Assembly: GCA_020635285.1 (NCBI GenBank)
Contig: JACKAB010000017.1
Location: forward strand, 1 to 12,466
Reading direction: 5' to 3'
DNA: 12,466 bases
DNA from: Ignavibacteriales bacterium
GTDB lineage: Bacteria > Bacteroidota > Ignavibacteria > Ignavibacteriales > Melioribacteraceae
Shown: positions 1 through 6,321 of the stretch, piece by piece
Numbering within the stretch: position 1 is the stretch's first letter
Layout of the letters: each line of letters starts with the position of its first letter
Program-made: the position numbers and the translations under genes
Notes under the pieces: model-generated
The model's database searches: none
The model's input: the letters and a program-made list of their open reading frames with translations, nothing else
Told to the model about the DNA's origin: nothing

Positions 1-723
1 ATAATTTCGAGTGATACTAAATTTCAAATTTCAACAAAGAAATTTATATCCGGTTCACATTCCGGTAGACTTTTTTATAAGTTTTCAGAAGACAGCTCTG
101 GTATTTGTAGAATTTATAATGCTTCAGAAATGAATAATGTGAGTGGCTCTCAGGCTAATTTTGGCATTTGGATTTTTGGGGATTTAAGTTTTAATAATCT
201 TCAAGTTTGGTTTACTAATTCAGATAGCAGCATAATTCAATCCAATCTTGAAAATATTGATTGGACCGGTTGGAAATTTAAAGAGATAGATTTAAGCACT
301 TGGCCAGAAGCCAAATTTAATAGTTTAGTTGTTGTCCAAAATAAGTTGGGTGCTAAATCTGGACAGTTATACTTTGATAATGTTTTGACAAATATTGTTA
401 CCGATGCCAAAATTTCCGAAAATAATTTACCAACAGATTTTAGATTAGAACAAAACTATCCAAATCCGTTTAATCCAACAACAACAATAAAATATACAAT
501 TCCAACAAACTCATTCATCCCGAGCGGAGTCGAGGGATATGATGTGCGCATGACTATTTACGATGTTCTTGGGAGAGAAATAAAAACCTTGGTAAATGAA
601 GTAAAGACTCCTGGAAATTATGAAATCACTTTTGATGCGACAAATTTACCAAGCGGAGTTTATTATTATCGATTGAAGTCAAATGATTTTGTTCAAACAA
701 AAAAAATGTTGCTTCTCAAGTAA
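1..723 (+). CDS. C-terminal part of a secreted T9SS cargo protein with a carbohydrate-binding-like domain (5' partial)
   Basis: The frame is open from the first base, so the gene starts upstream and only its last 240 residues are visible; the Met at 130 is internal. Residues about 10-130 look like a galactose-binding-like beta-sandwich: a 'GSHSGRLFYKF' strand, then 'FGIWIFGDLS', 'LQVWFTN', 'IDWTGWKFKEIDL' and a closing 'GQLYFDNV' strand, the pattern seen in non-catalytic modules of glycoside hydrolases and related surface proteins. From about residue 145 comes a T9SS type A sorting domain: 'NYPNPFNPTTTIKYTIP', 'YDVLGREIKTLVNEV', 'LPSGVYYYRLK' and a basic end 'KKMLLLK'. By family knowledge the protein is exported by Sec, then passed across the outer membrane by T9SS and anchored or released. 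The catalytic or main domain lies outside the window, so the specific function is unknown. An extra loop in the sorting domain is encoded by a palindromic element (see 517-538). Confidence 0.85.
   Translation: MISSDTKFQISTKKFISGSHSGRLFYKFSEDSSGICRIYNASEMNNVSGSQANFGIWIFGDLSFNNLQVWFTNSDSSIIQSNLENIDWTGWKFKEIDLSTWPEAKFNSLVVVQNKLGAKSGQLYFDNVLTNIVTDAKISENNLPTDFRLEQNYPNPFNPTTTIKYTIPTNSFIPSGVEGYDVRMTIYDVLGREIKTLVNEVKTPGNYEITFDATNLPSGVYYYRLKSNDFVQTKKMLLLK
517..538 (+). repeat. Short palindromic element inside the T9SS sorting-domain coding region (copy 1)
   Basis: The stretch can fold as a hairpin: ATCC (517-520) pairs with GGAT (535-538) and CGA (521-523) with TCG (530-532), with a 2-base bulge at 533-534 and a 6-base loop. 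It is read in frame as 'IPSGVEGY' and lies between the 'NPTTTIKYTIP' and 'YDVLGREI' strands, where sorting domains normally have only a short turn. A second, different palindrome sits in the same loop and reading phase at 6301-6321. That it is a dispersed repeat is inferred; only two related sites can be compared here. Confidence 0.5.
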
Positions 724-757
724 TTTAATATCAACAAGCTTTTCTCAAAATATCTAC

Positions 758-801
758 ATAAATCATACAAAATTATTTTAGTTAAATTTTGTATGATTTA
801 T
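758..801. terminator. Perfect 17-bp hairpin downstream of the T9SS cargo gene
   Basis: Arms 758-774 and 785-801 are exact reverse complements around a 10-base loop (775-784), starting 34 bases after the stop codon at 723. The stem is AT-rich (three G/C pairs) and lacks a clean following T-tract, so it is not a textbook intrinsic terminator. Position and perfection still make a terminator or mRNA 3'-end stabiliser the most likely role. Confidence 0.5.
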
Positions 802-882
802 TATCCTCAACAAAATCTGCAAATTCTAATGAATTATCATTAAATAGTAATTATAACCATAATTTAAATTTCTCAAAATTGA

Positions 883-914
883 TACGAATATTATTCGTAG
901 ATACGAATTTTTTT
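883..914. promoter_or_regulatory. Palindrome TACGAAT-N3-ATTCGTA with adjacent half-site and T-tract
   Basis: A perfect 7+7 inverted repeat (883-889 and 893-899) is followed directly by another copy of the half-site at 902-908 and a run of seven Ts. Three half-sites in 26 bases, about 110 bases upstream of the VIT-VWA gene, could be an operator. The last two half-sites plus the Ts could instead act as a weak terminator. The sequence alone does not decide between these. Confidence 0.3.
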
Positions 915-1006
915 CATACTTTACCACACAGAAATGATTAAAACATCATTAAACACGACTTTTTATTTGGTATAAGAATTGAGGATCTTATTATAAGTTT
1001 AATATT

Positions 1007-1014
1007 GAGAGGAG
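1007..1014 (+). promoter_or_regulatory. Ribosome binding site of the first VIT-VWA gene
   Basis: GAGAGGAG lies three bases before the ATG at 1018. It is a strong purine-rich Shine-Dalgarno sequence with short spacing. It supports this start, which is immediately followed by a signal peptide. Confidence 0.6.
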
Positions 1015-1017
1015 AAT

Positions 1018-2931
1018 ATGAAGAATTTATTACAGTTTTTATTTGCTTCAATTTTTATGACATCAACAATTTTTGCAAACGGAGTTGGAATAGTAGATGC
1101 TTCAAGAGGTGAATATTTACAATTAGTATCATCAAAAATTGATGTAAATGTTGAAAACCAAGTGGCAATTATTACCAGTGAACAAACGCTTTTAAACAAT
1201 TTTGATGATTCAGTTAGTTTCAAATATGGCTACCCAATGCCGGAAAGTGCAAGTGCAATTTCACTTGAATTTTTTATCAACGACCAGTGGTGGAAAGCTC
1301 AAATTAGAGCAGAAGAGCAAGACACAACTTTACCGGGAAGTGGAGGAAATGAAATTGACCAATCACTTAAAGAGTATATGGGCAAATTGCCTCTTTATTT
1401 TAACATTGAAGAAAAGCTAAATTCTAATGAAATAGTTATTGTTCGCTTAACTTATGTTGAACTCTTAAAATATAAATTTGGGGATGTAACATTTTCATGC
1501 CCAAACGATTATACTTTAATTCAAAATAGCCCAATTGAATTGCAGCAGTTTGATTTCAATCTAACTTCCGGAAGAACTATTGAAGGAATTGAATTATTAA
1601 GTCATTCAAATAGCAACATAACAAATGAAGGTAATTCTGCTCAAATAAATTTTTCTTTACCAAACGAAGTAGCCTCAACTGATTATGGTGTAAAATATTC
1701 ATTAAGCTCTAGTGAATTGGGATTATTCAGCTTCAGCACATTCCAGCCAGACTCAACAATTTTAGATAATGGTGGCAGTGGATTTTTTACATTTGTTGCA
1801 GAACCGGATCCTTCAGATGTAACAGGCGTAATTAATAAAGTTTTTACACTAATTATTGATCGCTCAGGAAGTATGGTAGGTGAAAAAATTGATCAAGCAA
1901 AAAGTGCTGCTAGTTTTATTGTTAATCATCTAAATGAGGGAGATCGATTTAATATTGTTGATTTTGCCTCCGAGGTTACAAGTTTTAGAAATATACATCA
2001 AATATTTAATTATCAAAATAAAGAATCTGCACTTAATTATATTTCTTCAATCAATGCAAATGGAGGTACAAATATTTCAGATGCATTTGGAACAGCTATT
2101 CCACAATTTGCAGCGTCAAACGATTCAACAGCAAATATAATTATCTTTTTTACAGATGGAGAAGCAACAGCAGGAATTACAAATACAAGTGAAATATTAG
2201 AACATGTTCATAATTTAATTGGTCAAAATGAAAGCCAAATTACTGTATTTACTTTTGGAATAGGCTCATCAGTCAATGAACAGCTACTTACTTTATTGGC
2301 AACAGAAAATAATGGCTTGGCAGAATTTTTAGGAAATGATGAAGTTGAAGAAGTAATTACTCAATTTTATTTACTTATTAGAAATCCAGTATTATTAGGA
2401 ACAGAGCTAAGTTTTTCTTCAGCAAATATAAATGAAATTACGCCCAAAAACTTTCCGAGCTTATATAAAGGTCAGCAAATGATAGTTAGCGGTAGATACA
2501 AGACTCCAGAAAATGTAACTCTTACTTTAAGCGGAAGAACATTTGGTAAAGCTGTTAAGTATGACTATAACTTAAATTTAGTTGATTCACTAGTCTCAGA
2601 ATATCAATTCCTTCCAAAAATTTGGGCAAAGCAAAAGATAGAAGACTTGATGGTTGAGTACTACACTTTTTCACCCGAATCACCTAAAGCTGATTCCTTA
2701 AAAGAATACATTACCACTTTGAGTGTTATGTATGGAGTAATAACTCAATTTACAAGTTTTACAGATATTTATGTTACTGATGTTGAAGAAATTGTAAAAA
2801 ATGAAAACGAAAATATACCAGATGGTTTTCAATTGCTAGGTAATTATCCAAATCCATTTAATCCAACAACCACAATAAAATTCTCAGTCGGCAAAGATTT
2901 TTATGATGAGGTATTGATAAAAAATATATAA
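1018..2931 (+). CDS. Secreted VIT-VWA domain protein with T9SS sorting domain (copy A; C-terminus cut by a frameshift)
   Basis: Residues 1-20 form a signal peptide (MKN, hydrophobic core, 'IFA'). A VIT (vault protein inter-alpha-trypsin) domain follows at about 25-160, with the typical 'YGYPMPESASAISLEFFI' core. A von Willebrand A domain lies at about 274-455 with a complete metal-binding MIDAS: 'DRSGS' (D281, S283, S285), T351 in 'GGTNIS' and D380 in 'FFTDGE'. A conserved C-terminal region follows ('IWAKQKIEDL ... LSVMYGVITQFTSF', about 560-590), then a T9SS sorting domain starting at 'NYPNPFNPTTTIKF' (about 609). One extra A in the run 2919-2924 shifts the frame and creates the stop at 2929-2931. 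Removing it, and restoring single bases near 3023-3026 and 3037, continues the sorting domain to a TAG at 3102-3104 and gives 695 residues. By family analogy this is a metal-dependent adhesion or protein-binding surface protein. It is first in a likely three-gene unit, with the next start 46 bases after the repaired stop. Confidence 0.88.
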   Translation: MKNLLQFLFASIFMTSTIFANGVGIVDASRGEYLQLVSSKIDVNVENQVAIITSEQTLLNNFDDSVSFKYGYPMPESASAISLEFFINDQWWKAQIRAEEQDTTLPGSGGNEIDQSLKEYMGKLPLYFNIEEKLNSNEIVIVRLTYVELLKYKFGDVTFSCPNDYTLIQNSPIELQQFDFNLTSGRTIEGIELLSHSNSNITNEGNSAQINFSLPNEVASTDYGVKYSLSSSELGLFSFSTFQPDSTILDNGGSGFFTFVAEPDPSDVTGVINKVFTLIIDRSGSMVGEKIDQAKSAASFIVNHLNEGDRFNIVDFASEVTSFRNIHQIFNYQNKESALNYISSINANGGTNISDAFGTAIPQFAASNDSTANIIIFFTDGEATAGITNTSEILEHVHNLIGQNESQITVFTFGIGSSVNEQLLTLLATENNGLAEFLGNDEVEEVITQFYLLIRNPVLLGTELSFSSANINEITPKNFPSLYKGQQMIVSGRYKTPENVTLTLSGRTFGKAVKYDYNLNLVDSLVSEYQFLPKIWAKQKIEDLMVEYYTFSPESPKADSLKEYITTLSVMYGVITQFTSFTDIYVTDVEEIVKNENENIPDGFQLLGNYPNPFNPTTTIKFSVGKDFYDEVLIKNI

Positions 2932-3104
2932 TTCAATTGGGCAGCTAGTAAGAGTTTTAGCTGTTGATGTTAATGGAAAAGGAATTTATCAAACTAATTG
3001 GAACGGCTTAACACAATTTGGCAAAATGGCTCTTCTGAATCTACATTTATACTATTGATTTTGGTGACACAATTTTATCAAGCAAAATGATTTTGATGAA
3101 ATAG
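2932..3104 (+). pseudogene. Out-of-frame tail of copy A: rest of the T9SS sorting domain
   Basis: In the shifted frame this encodes 'IYNSIGQLVRVLAVDVNGKG' followed by 'TNWNGL'. After two further single-base corrections it reads 'SSGIYIYTIDFGDTILSSKM' and then 'ILMK'. These are the second and third conserved blocks plus the basic end of a T9SS sorting domain, so the segment belongs to the gene starting at 1018. If the frameshift is real in the organism, the protein loses the part of the signal needed for T9SS export. If it is a sequence error, this is normal coding sequence. Confidence 0.75.
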
Positions 3105-3366
3105 ATTAAAAATTTATTTATTAAGTCAATCCTATAAAATTTAGGATAATATGAAAATTAAATTATTCAACATCTTATTTATAACACTCTTCTTGGTTCA
3201 ATAATTAATATTTTTGCAACCGGAGCTTTATATGTTCGTCCTCGCTTCAGCACTCAACAATATGAGAAAATGTGGATTAAAACAATTGATGTGAATGTAA
3301 ATATTCAAGATCAAGTTGCGGAAACTCATGTTGATCAGATTTTTTATAATGAAATGAATACCTCTG

Positions 3367-3618
3367 TTGAAGCAATTTATCTTTTTCCCACTACCAGAAA
3401 ATGCAATGATTACAAGCATGGTTTATTGGTTCAATGGGCAAAGGTACGAAGCAGAAATTAGAGAAAGACAAGAAGCAATTGCAGATTATAATGAGAAAAT
3501 ATCAAAATGGCTGGATCCAGCTCTGCTTGAATATTTGGGTGATAATCTTTTCAGATTAAGTATAGTTCCAGTAAATGCACTTTCTGAAGTAAGAACTGAA
3601 ATTACTTATGTGAATTAA
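3367..3618 (+). CDS. Fragment of copy B: second half of the VIT domain
   Basis: This open stretch encodes the centre and end of the VIT domain ('FPLPENAMITSMVYWFNGQ', 'RYEAEIRERQEA', 'LFRLSIVPVNALSEVRTEI'). It starts just upstream of the extra C in 3387-3389 and ends where a T is missing near 3611. The apparent Met start lies inside a conserved strand, so this is not an independent gene. Confidence 0.55.
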   Translation: MKQFIFFPLPENAMITSMVYWFNGQRYEAEIRERQEAIADYNEKISKWLDPALLEYLGDNLFRLSIVPVNALSEVRTEITYVN

Positions 3619-3664
3619 TAAATTACGATTTTGGAGTTAATAATTATAAATTTTACTCAATACA

Positions 3665-4135
3665 TTGGGTCTTTCCTCTAAACCTTTAGAAACAGTTCAT
3701 TTTAATTTAGATGCTAAATCACAGTCACTGTATAAATATTTTCAATCTCCAAGTCATGAAAATTCTACAGCAACTTCAATGACTAAAGTTACAGACTATA
3801 ATTATACAATAGAATTTGGTGATGAAAATTATTTTCCCGATAAAGATTTTATTCTGCATTATGAAACGATCAGAGACGAAGTTCAATTTAATGTTTTAAC
3901 ATACACTCCAACTGAAGAAGACTCAATGGGCGCAGAGAGTTTTTACTCATTATGGATTACTCCGCCTGACAGTGTTTCTGAGGATGAAGTAATTCCTAAA
4001 GATATAATTTTACAGCTGATGTTTCATCAAGTATGGCGGACAGAGAATCACCAACTAAAACAATCCCTTGATGAATTTATCGATTTATTAACGCCAATAG
4101 ATAAGTTTAATATTCTAACTTTGGGACTAATGTAG
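3665..4135 (+). CDS. Fragment of copy B: VIT-VWA linker and start of the VWA domain
   Basis: The frame opens at a TTG next to a missing base (about 3663) and covers the linker plus the first VWA strand and helix. Inside it, one missing T in 4008-4011 scrambles the MIDAS strand, which reads correctly as 'IIFTADVSSSM' in the neighbouring frame. The original frame returns at 'LKQSLDEFIDLLTPIDKFNI'. It is part of the gene at 3151, not an independent gene. Confidence 0.55.
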   Translation: MGLSSKPLETVHFNLDAKSQSLYKYFQSPSHENSTATSMTKVTDYNYTIEFGDENYFPDKDFILHYETIRDEVQFNVLTYTPTEEDSMGAESFYSLWITPPDSVSEDEVIPKDIILQLMFHQVWRTENHQLKQSLDEFIDLLTPIDKFNILTLGLM

Positions 4136-4156
4136 ATAAATTCAAACCGGATTTGG

Positions 4157-5056
4157 TTGAAGCAAATATCGCAAATGTTCAAGTTGCTTCATGATTTTGT
4201 TTATCAAATTTATGCTTTGGGAATGACCAATATTTCTGCGGCTTTAGATTCTTCACTTAATCAATCCTTTGGCGAGCTGACTTCAAATAATTTAATATTT
4301 TTAACAGATGGAAAACCAACCTTCGGAATTACTCAAATTGACTCAATACTTAACTACACAAAGAAATTAAATAACAAAGGCATAAGATTATATTCATTTG
4401 GAATTGGTGATAATTTAAGTAAAACTTTATTAACTCAATTATCATCACAAAACAATGGTTATGCAACTTATATAACCTCTGATGATAATATTGCCAAATT
4501 GGTGAGCAATCATTTTACTCGCATCTCAAAACCAATTATCACTGATTTAAGTTTGGATTATGGCGGATTTGTAACTGTTGATAAATATCCAAAAATATTT
4601 ACTGATTTGTATTGGGGAAGTCAAACTATGGAATTGGGTCTTTACTCACAAGGAAATGAAACACAAATTAAACTTAATGGAATGATTCAATCACAACCCG
4701 TTCAATTTTCAAAAACAATTATTTTCCCAGACTCAGGCGGGCATAGATTTGTGCCAAGACTTTGGGCAAAAGCTAAAATAAATCATTTGTTAGATTTGAT
4801 TGATATTTACGGCGAAACCGATGAGCTAGTCGAGCAAATATTAGAATTAAGTTTGCAATTCCAAATATTAACAAAGTACACAGCATTTTATTCTGATCCG
4901 ACATCAGTTAAAGATGTTGAAAATAAACTTATCCCCGATGAATTTATTGTTGAGCAAAACTATCCAAATCCATTTAATCCGCTTACAGTAATAAATTATT
5001 CTTACCAGCAGGATTACCAAATTATTACGTTACAATTAAAATTTACGATGTTTTAG
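4157..5056 (+). CDS. Fragment of copy B: most of the VWA domain, C-terminal region and start of the T9SS sorting domain
   Basis: This is the longest uninterrupted piece of copy B (299 residues). Real sequence starts at 'DFVYQIYALGMTNISAALD'; the first dozen residues are out-of-frame noise. It carries 'LIFLTDGKPTFGI', 'IRLYSFGIGDNL', 'RLWAKAKINHLL' and 'NYPNPFNPLTVINYS'. It leaves the correct frame at 5002-5003, where a T is missing, and ends at a spurious stop at 5054-5056. Confidence 0.6.
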   Translation: MKQISQMFKLLHDFVYQIYALGMTNISAALDSSLNQSFGELTSNNLIFLTDGKPTFGITQIDSILNYTKKLNNKGIRLYSFGIGDNLSKTLLTQLSSQNNGYATYITSDDNIAKLVSNHFTRISKPIITDLSLDYGGFVTVDKYPKIFTDLYWGSQTMELGLYSQGNETQIKLNGMIQSQPVQFSKTIIFPDSGGHRFVPRLWAKAKINHLLDLIDIYGETDELVEQILELSLQFQILTKYTAFYSDPTSVKDVENKLIPDEFIVEQNYPNPFNPLTVINYSYQQDYQIITLQLKFTMF

Positions 5057-5205
5057 GAAGAGTTGTTAAAGAATTAGTAAACGAAAATCAAAAACCTGGA
5101 AATTATTCTATTGAATTTGATGGAAGCAATTTATCTAGTGGAATATATTATTATACAGTTAGTGCTGGTGAATTTAGTGTTACAAAAAAATGCTGTTAAT
5201 GAAAT

Positions 5206-5222
5206 AAGGGGCTTTGTAATTG
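5206..5222 (+). promoter_or_regulatory. Ribosome binding site and TTG start of the LamG-FN3 gene
   Basis: AAGGGG (5206-5211) overlaps the stop codon of copy B and lies eight bases before TTG at 5220. Reading from that TTG gives a good signal peptide ('MIKIQIYILTFFLAIVTNGQG') once a missing T in the run 5250-5256 is restored. No ATG in frame fits. The stop-to-start distance of 12 bases supports translation from the same transcript as copy B. Confidence 0.5.
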
Positions 5223-5325
5223 ATAAAGATCCAAATTTATATTTTAACATTTTTTTAGCAATAGTAACTAATGGGCAAGGTTTTTACCTGTCGCTTATTA
5301 TCCATTTGAAGGAAATGCAAATGAT

Positions 5326-5709
5326 ATGAGTGGTAATGGTAATCACGCTATAGTCTACGGTTCTAGTCCAACTCAAAATTTGCAAGGAGACTCAAGTACA
5401 GCTTATTCTTTTGATGGAATAGATGATAATATAAATATTGGCGTAAAACCAAGTATTCAAATAACTGGTAATTTAACGATAAGTGTTTGGATAAAAATAG
5501 AGGATTATAACGGAAACATACAATCAATAATAAATTGCCAGGCTGACAATACCGATAATATTGAAACGAATGCATTGTATAGTATTTATTTTTCAAATAA
5601 TAATAAATACCTAACTTACACTCATGAAAGTGGGAATGGATTAATCAATCGCATGATTTTAATCGTTTCTTTTTTGATATTAAAAATGGTATCATATAGT
5701 AATCATTAG
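5326..5709 (+). CDS. Fragment of the LamG-FN3 gene: N-terminal half of the LamG domain
   Basis: This is the longest intact piece of the LamG-FN3 gene, 127 residues from 'MSGNGNHAIVYG' to the out-of-frame end after 'HESGNG'. The Met at 5326 lies inside the conserved 'YPFEGNANDMSGNGNH' entry strand of LamG domains, so it is not the natural start. The upstream part is shifted by a missing T in 5281-5285. Confidence 0.55.
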   Translation: MSGNGNHAIVYGSSPTQNLQGDSSTAYSFDGIDDNINIGVKPSIQITGNLTISVWIKIEDYNGNIQSIINCQADNTDNIETNALYSIYFSNNNKYLTYTHESGNGLINRMILIVSFLILKMVSYSNH

Positions 5710-6300
5710 AAATGTTGAACAAAAACGGTTTCACTTTTGTTAATGGTCATCAAGTTGATGGAATCTCTTATACTGATAATACTGATAATGGAAAATTATC
5801 GTGATTAAGAATTGCAGGTCCAATGGTACTATTCAGAATTCAAGTTTTTATGGAGCTATTGACGATATATATATATTCGATAAACTACTAAATTATGATC
5901 AAATAATTGAACTTTATGAATTAACTGCAAAAATTAAAAACCAACAAATTTGCTTTTAAATAGAATAGAAAATACTTCAATTGAATTACAATGGGAAGAT
6001 AATTCAAAAATGAAGATGGATATGAAATAGAAAGAAAAAGTTTTGGTCAATCATTTCAATTAATTTCATTGGTAGATATTAACCAGCAAAGTTTTATAGA
6101 TACTACTTTATATGAAAATACTGAGTATTGCTATAGAGTAAGAGCATTTAAGGATGTTGAGTTTGCAAATCATTCCGACTATTCAAATGAAGTTTGTAAG
6201 ATCATATCCGAGTGAATGAAGTGAGTGCAGAACTGACTTCAAATTTCAATTTATTTCAGAATTATCCGAATCCATTTAACCCAACAACAATTGTTATCAG

Positions 6301-6321
6301 ATCCCGAACCAAGTTCGGGAT
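6301..6321 (+). repeat. Perfect palindromic element inside the T9SS sorting-domain coding region (copy 2)
   Basis: ATCCCGAAC (6301-6309) and GTTCGGGAT (6313-6321) are exact reverse complements around CAA. In the sorting-domain frame it reads 'IPNQVRD', placed between 'NPTT' and 'LTLKVYDVLGREI', the same loop as the element at 517-538 and in the same codon phase (ATC CCG). Similar short GC-richer palindromes are known as dispersed elements in several bacterial groups. That this one is dispersed in this genome is an inference. Confidence 0.6.

Larger units (their letters stand above)
724..1017. other. Intergenic region with two dyad symmetries, no gene
   Basis: No credible coding frame is present. 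The segment holds a long AT-rich hairpin just after the upstream stop (758-801), then a 7+7 inverted repeat TACGAAT-att-ATTCGTA at 883-899. The GATACGAAT half is repeated directly at 900-908 and runs into seven Ts (908-914). The last 60 bases before the next gene must carry its promoter. TATAAG occurs at 971-976 and 992-997, but no convincing -35 partner or Bacteroidetes-type TAnnTTTG box was found. Confidence 0.5.
3151..5207 (+). pseudogene. Second secreted VIT-VWA protein with T9SS sorting domain (copy B), broken by about 11 indels
   Basis: ATG at 3151 has AGGA four bases upstream (3143-3146). With single-base corrections the gene reads through to TAA at 5205-5207 as 687-688 residues: signal peptide ('MKIKLFNILFITLFLVSIIN'), VIT domain ('AIYLFPLPENAMITSMVYWF'), VWA domain with MIDAS 'DVSSS' (4018-4032), Thr in 'GMTNIS' (4226-4228) and Asp in 'FLTDGK' (4307-4309), the conserved 'RLWAKAKINHLLDL ... 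ILTKYTAFYS' region, and a sorting domain ('NYPNPFNPLTVINYSLPAG', 'YDVLGRVVKELVNE', 'TKKMLLMK'). Frame breaks lie near 3198, 3388 (the one clear insertion), 3611, 3663, 4010, 4046, 4054, 4121, 4192, 5003 and 5187. Nearly all are one base lost from a short homopolymer, and no internal nonsense substitution is needed. It is a diverged paralogue of copy A. An under-polished intact gene is more likely than a true pseudogene. Confidence 0.8.

Noticed and set aside
961..1000. Bacteroidetes-type (TAnnTTTG) or sigma70 promoter upstream of VIT-VWA copy A
   Set aside because: TATAAG boxes are present, but the only upstream TTGG-like sequence has a 19-base spacer, and no TAnnTTTG with the right spacing was found.
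999..1223. 74-residue open frame on the - strand over the start of VIT-VWA copy A
   Set aside because: It mirrors the coding strand of a well-supported gene and shows no family similarity or translation signal.
2919..2931. Programmed frameshifting at the A-run that ends VIT-VWA copy A early
   Set aside because: The run would need slippage to read on, but it is only the first of about 29 breaks in the next 3.6 kb, most with no slippery-site logic. One common cause is simpler.
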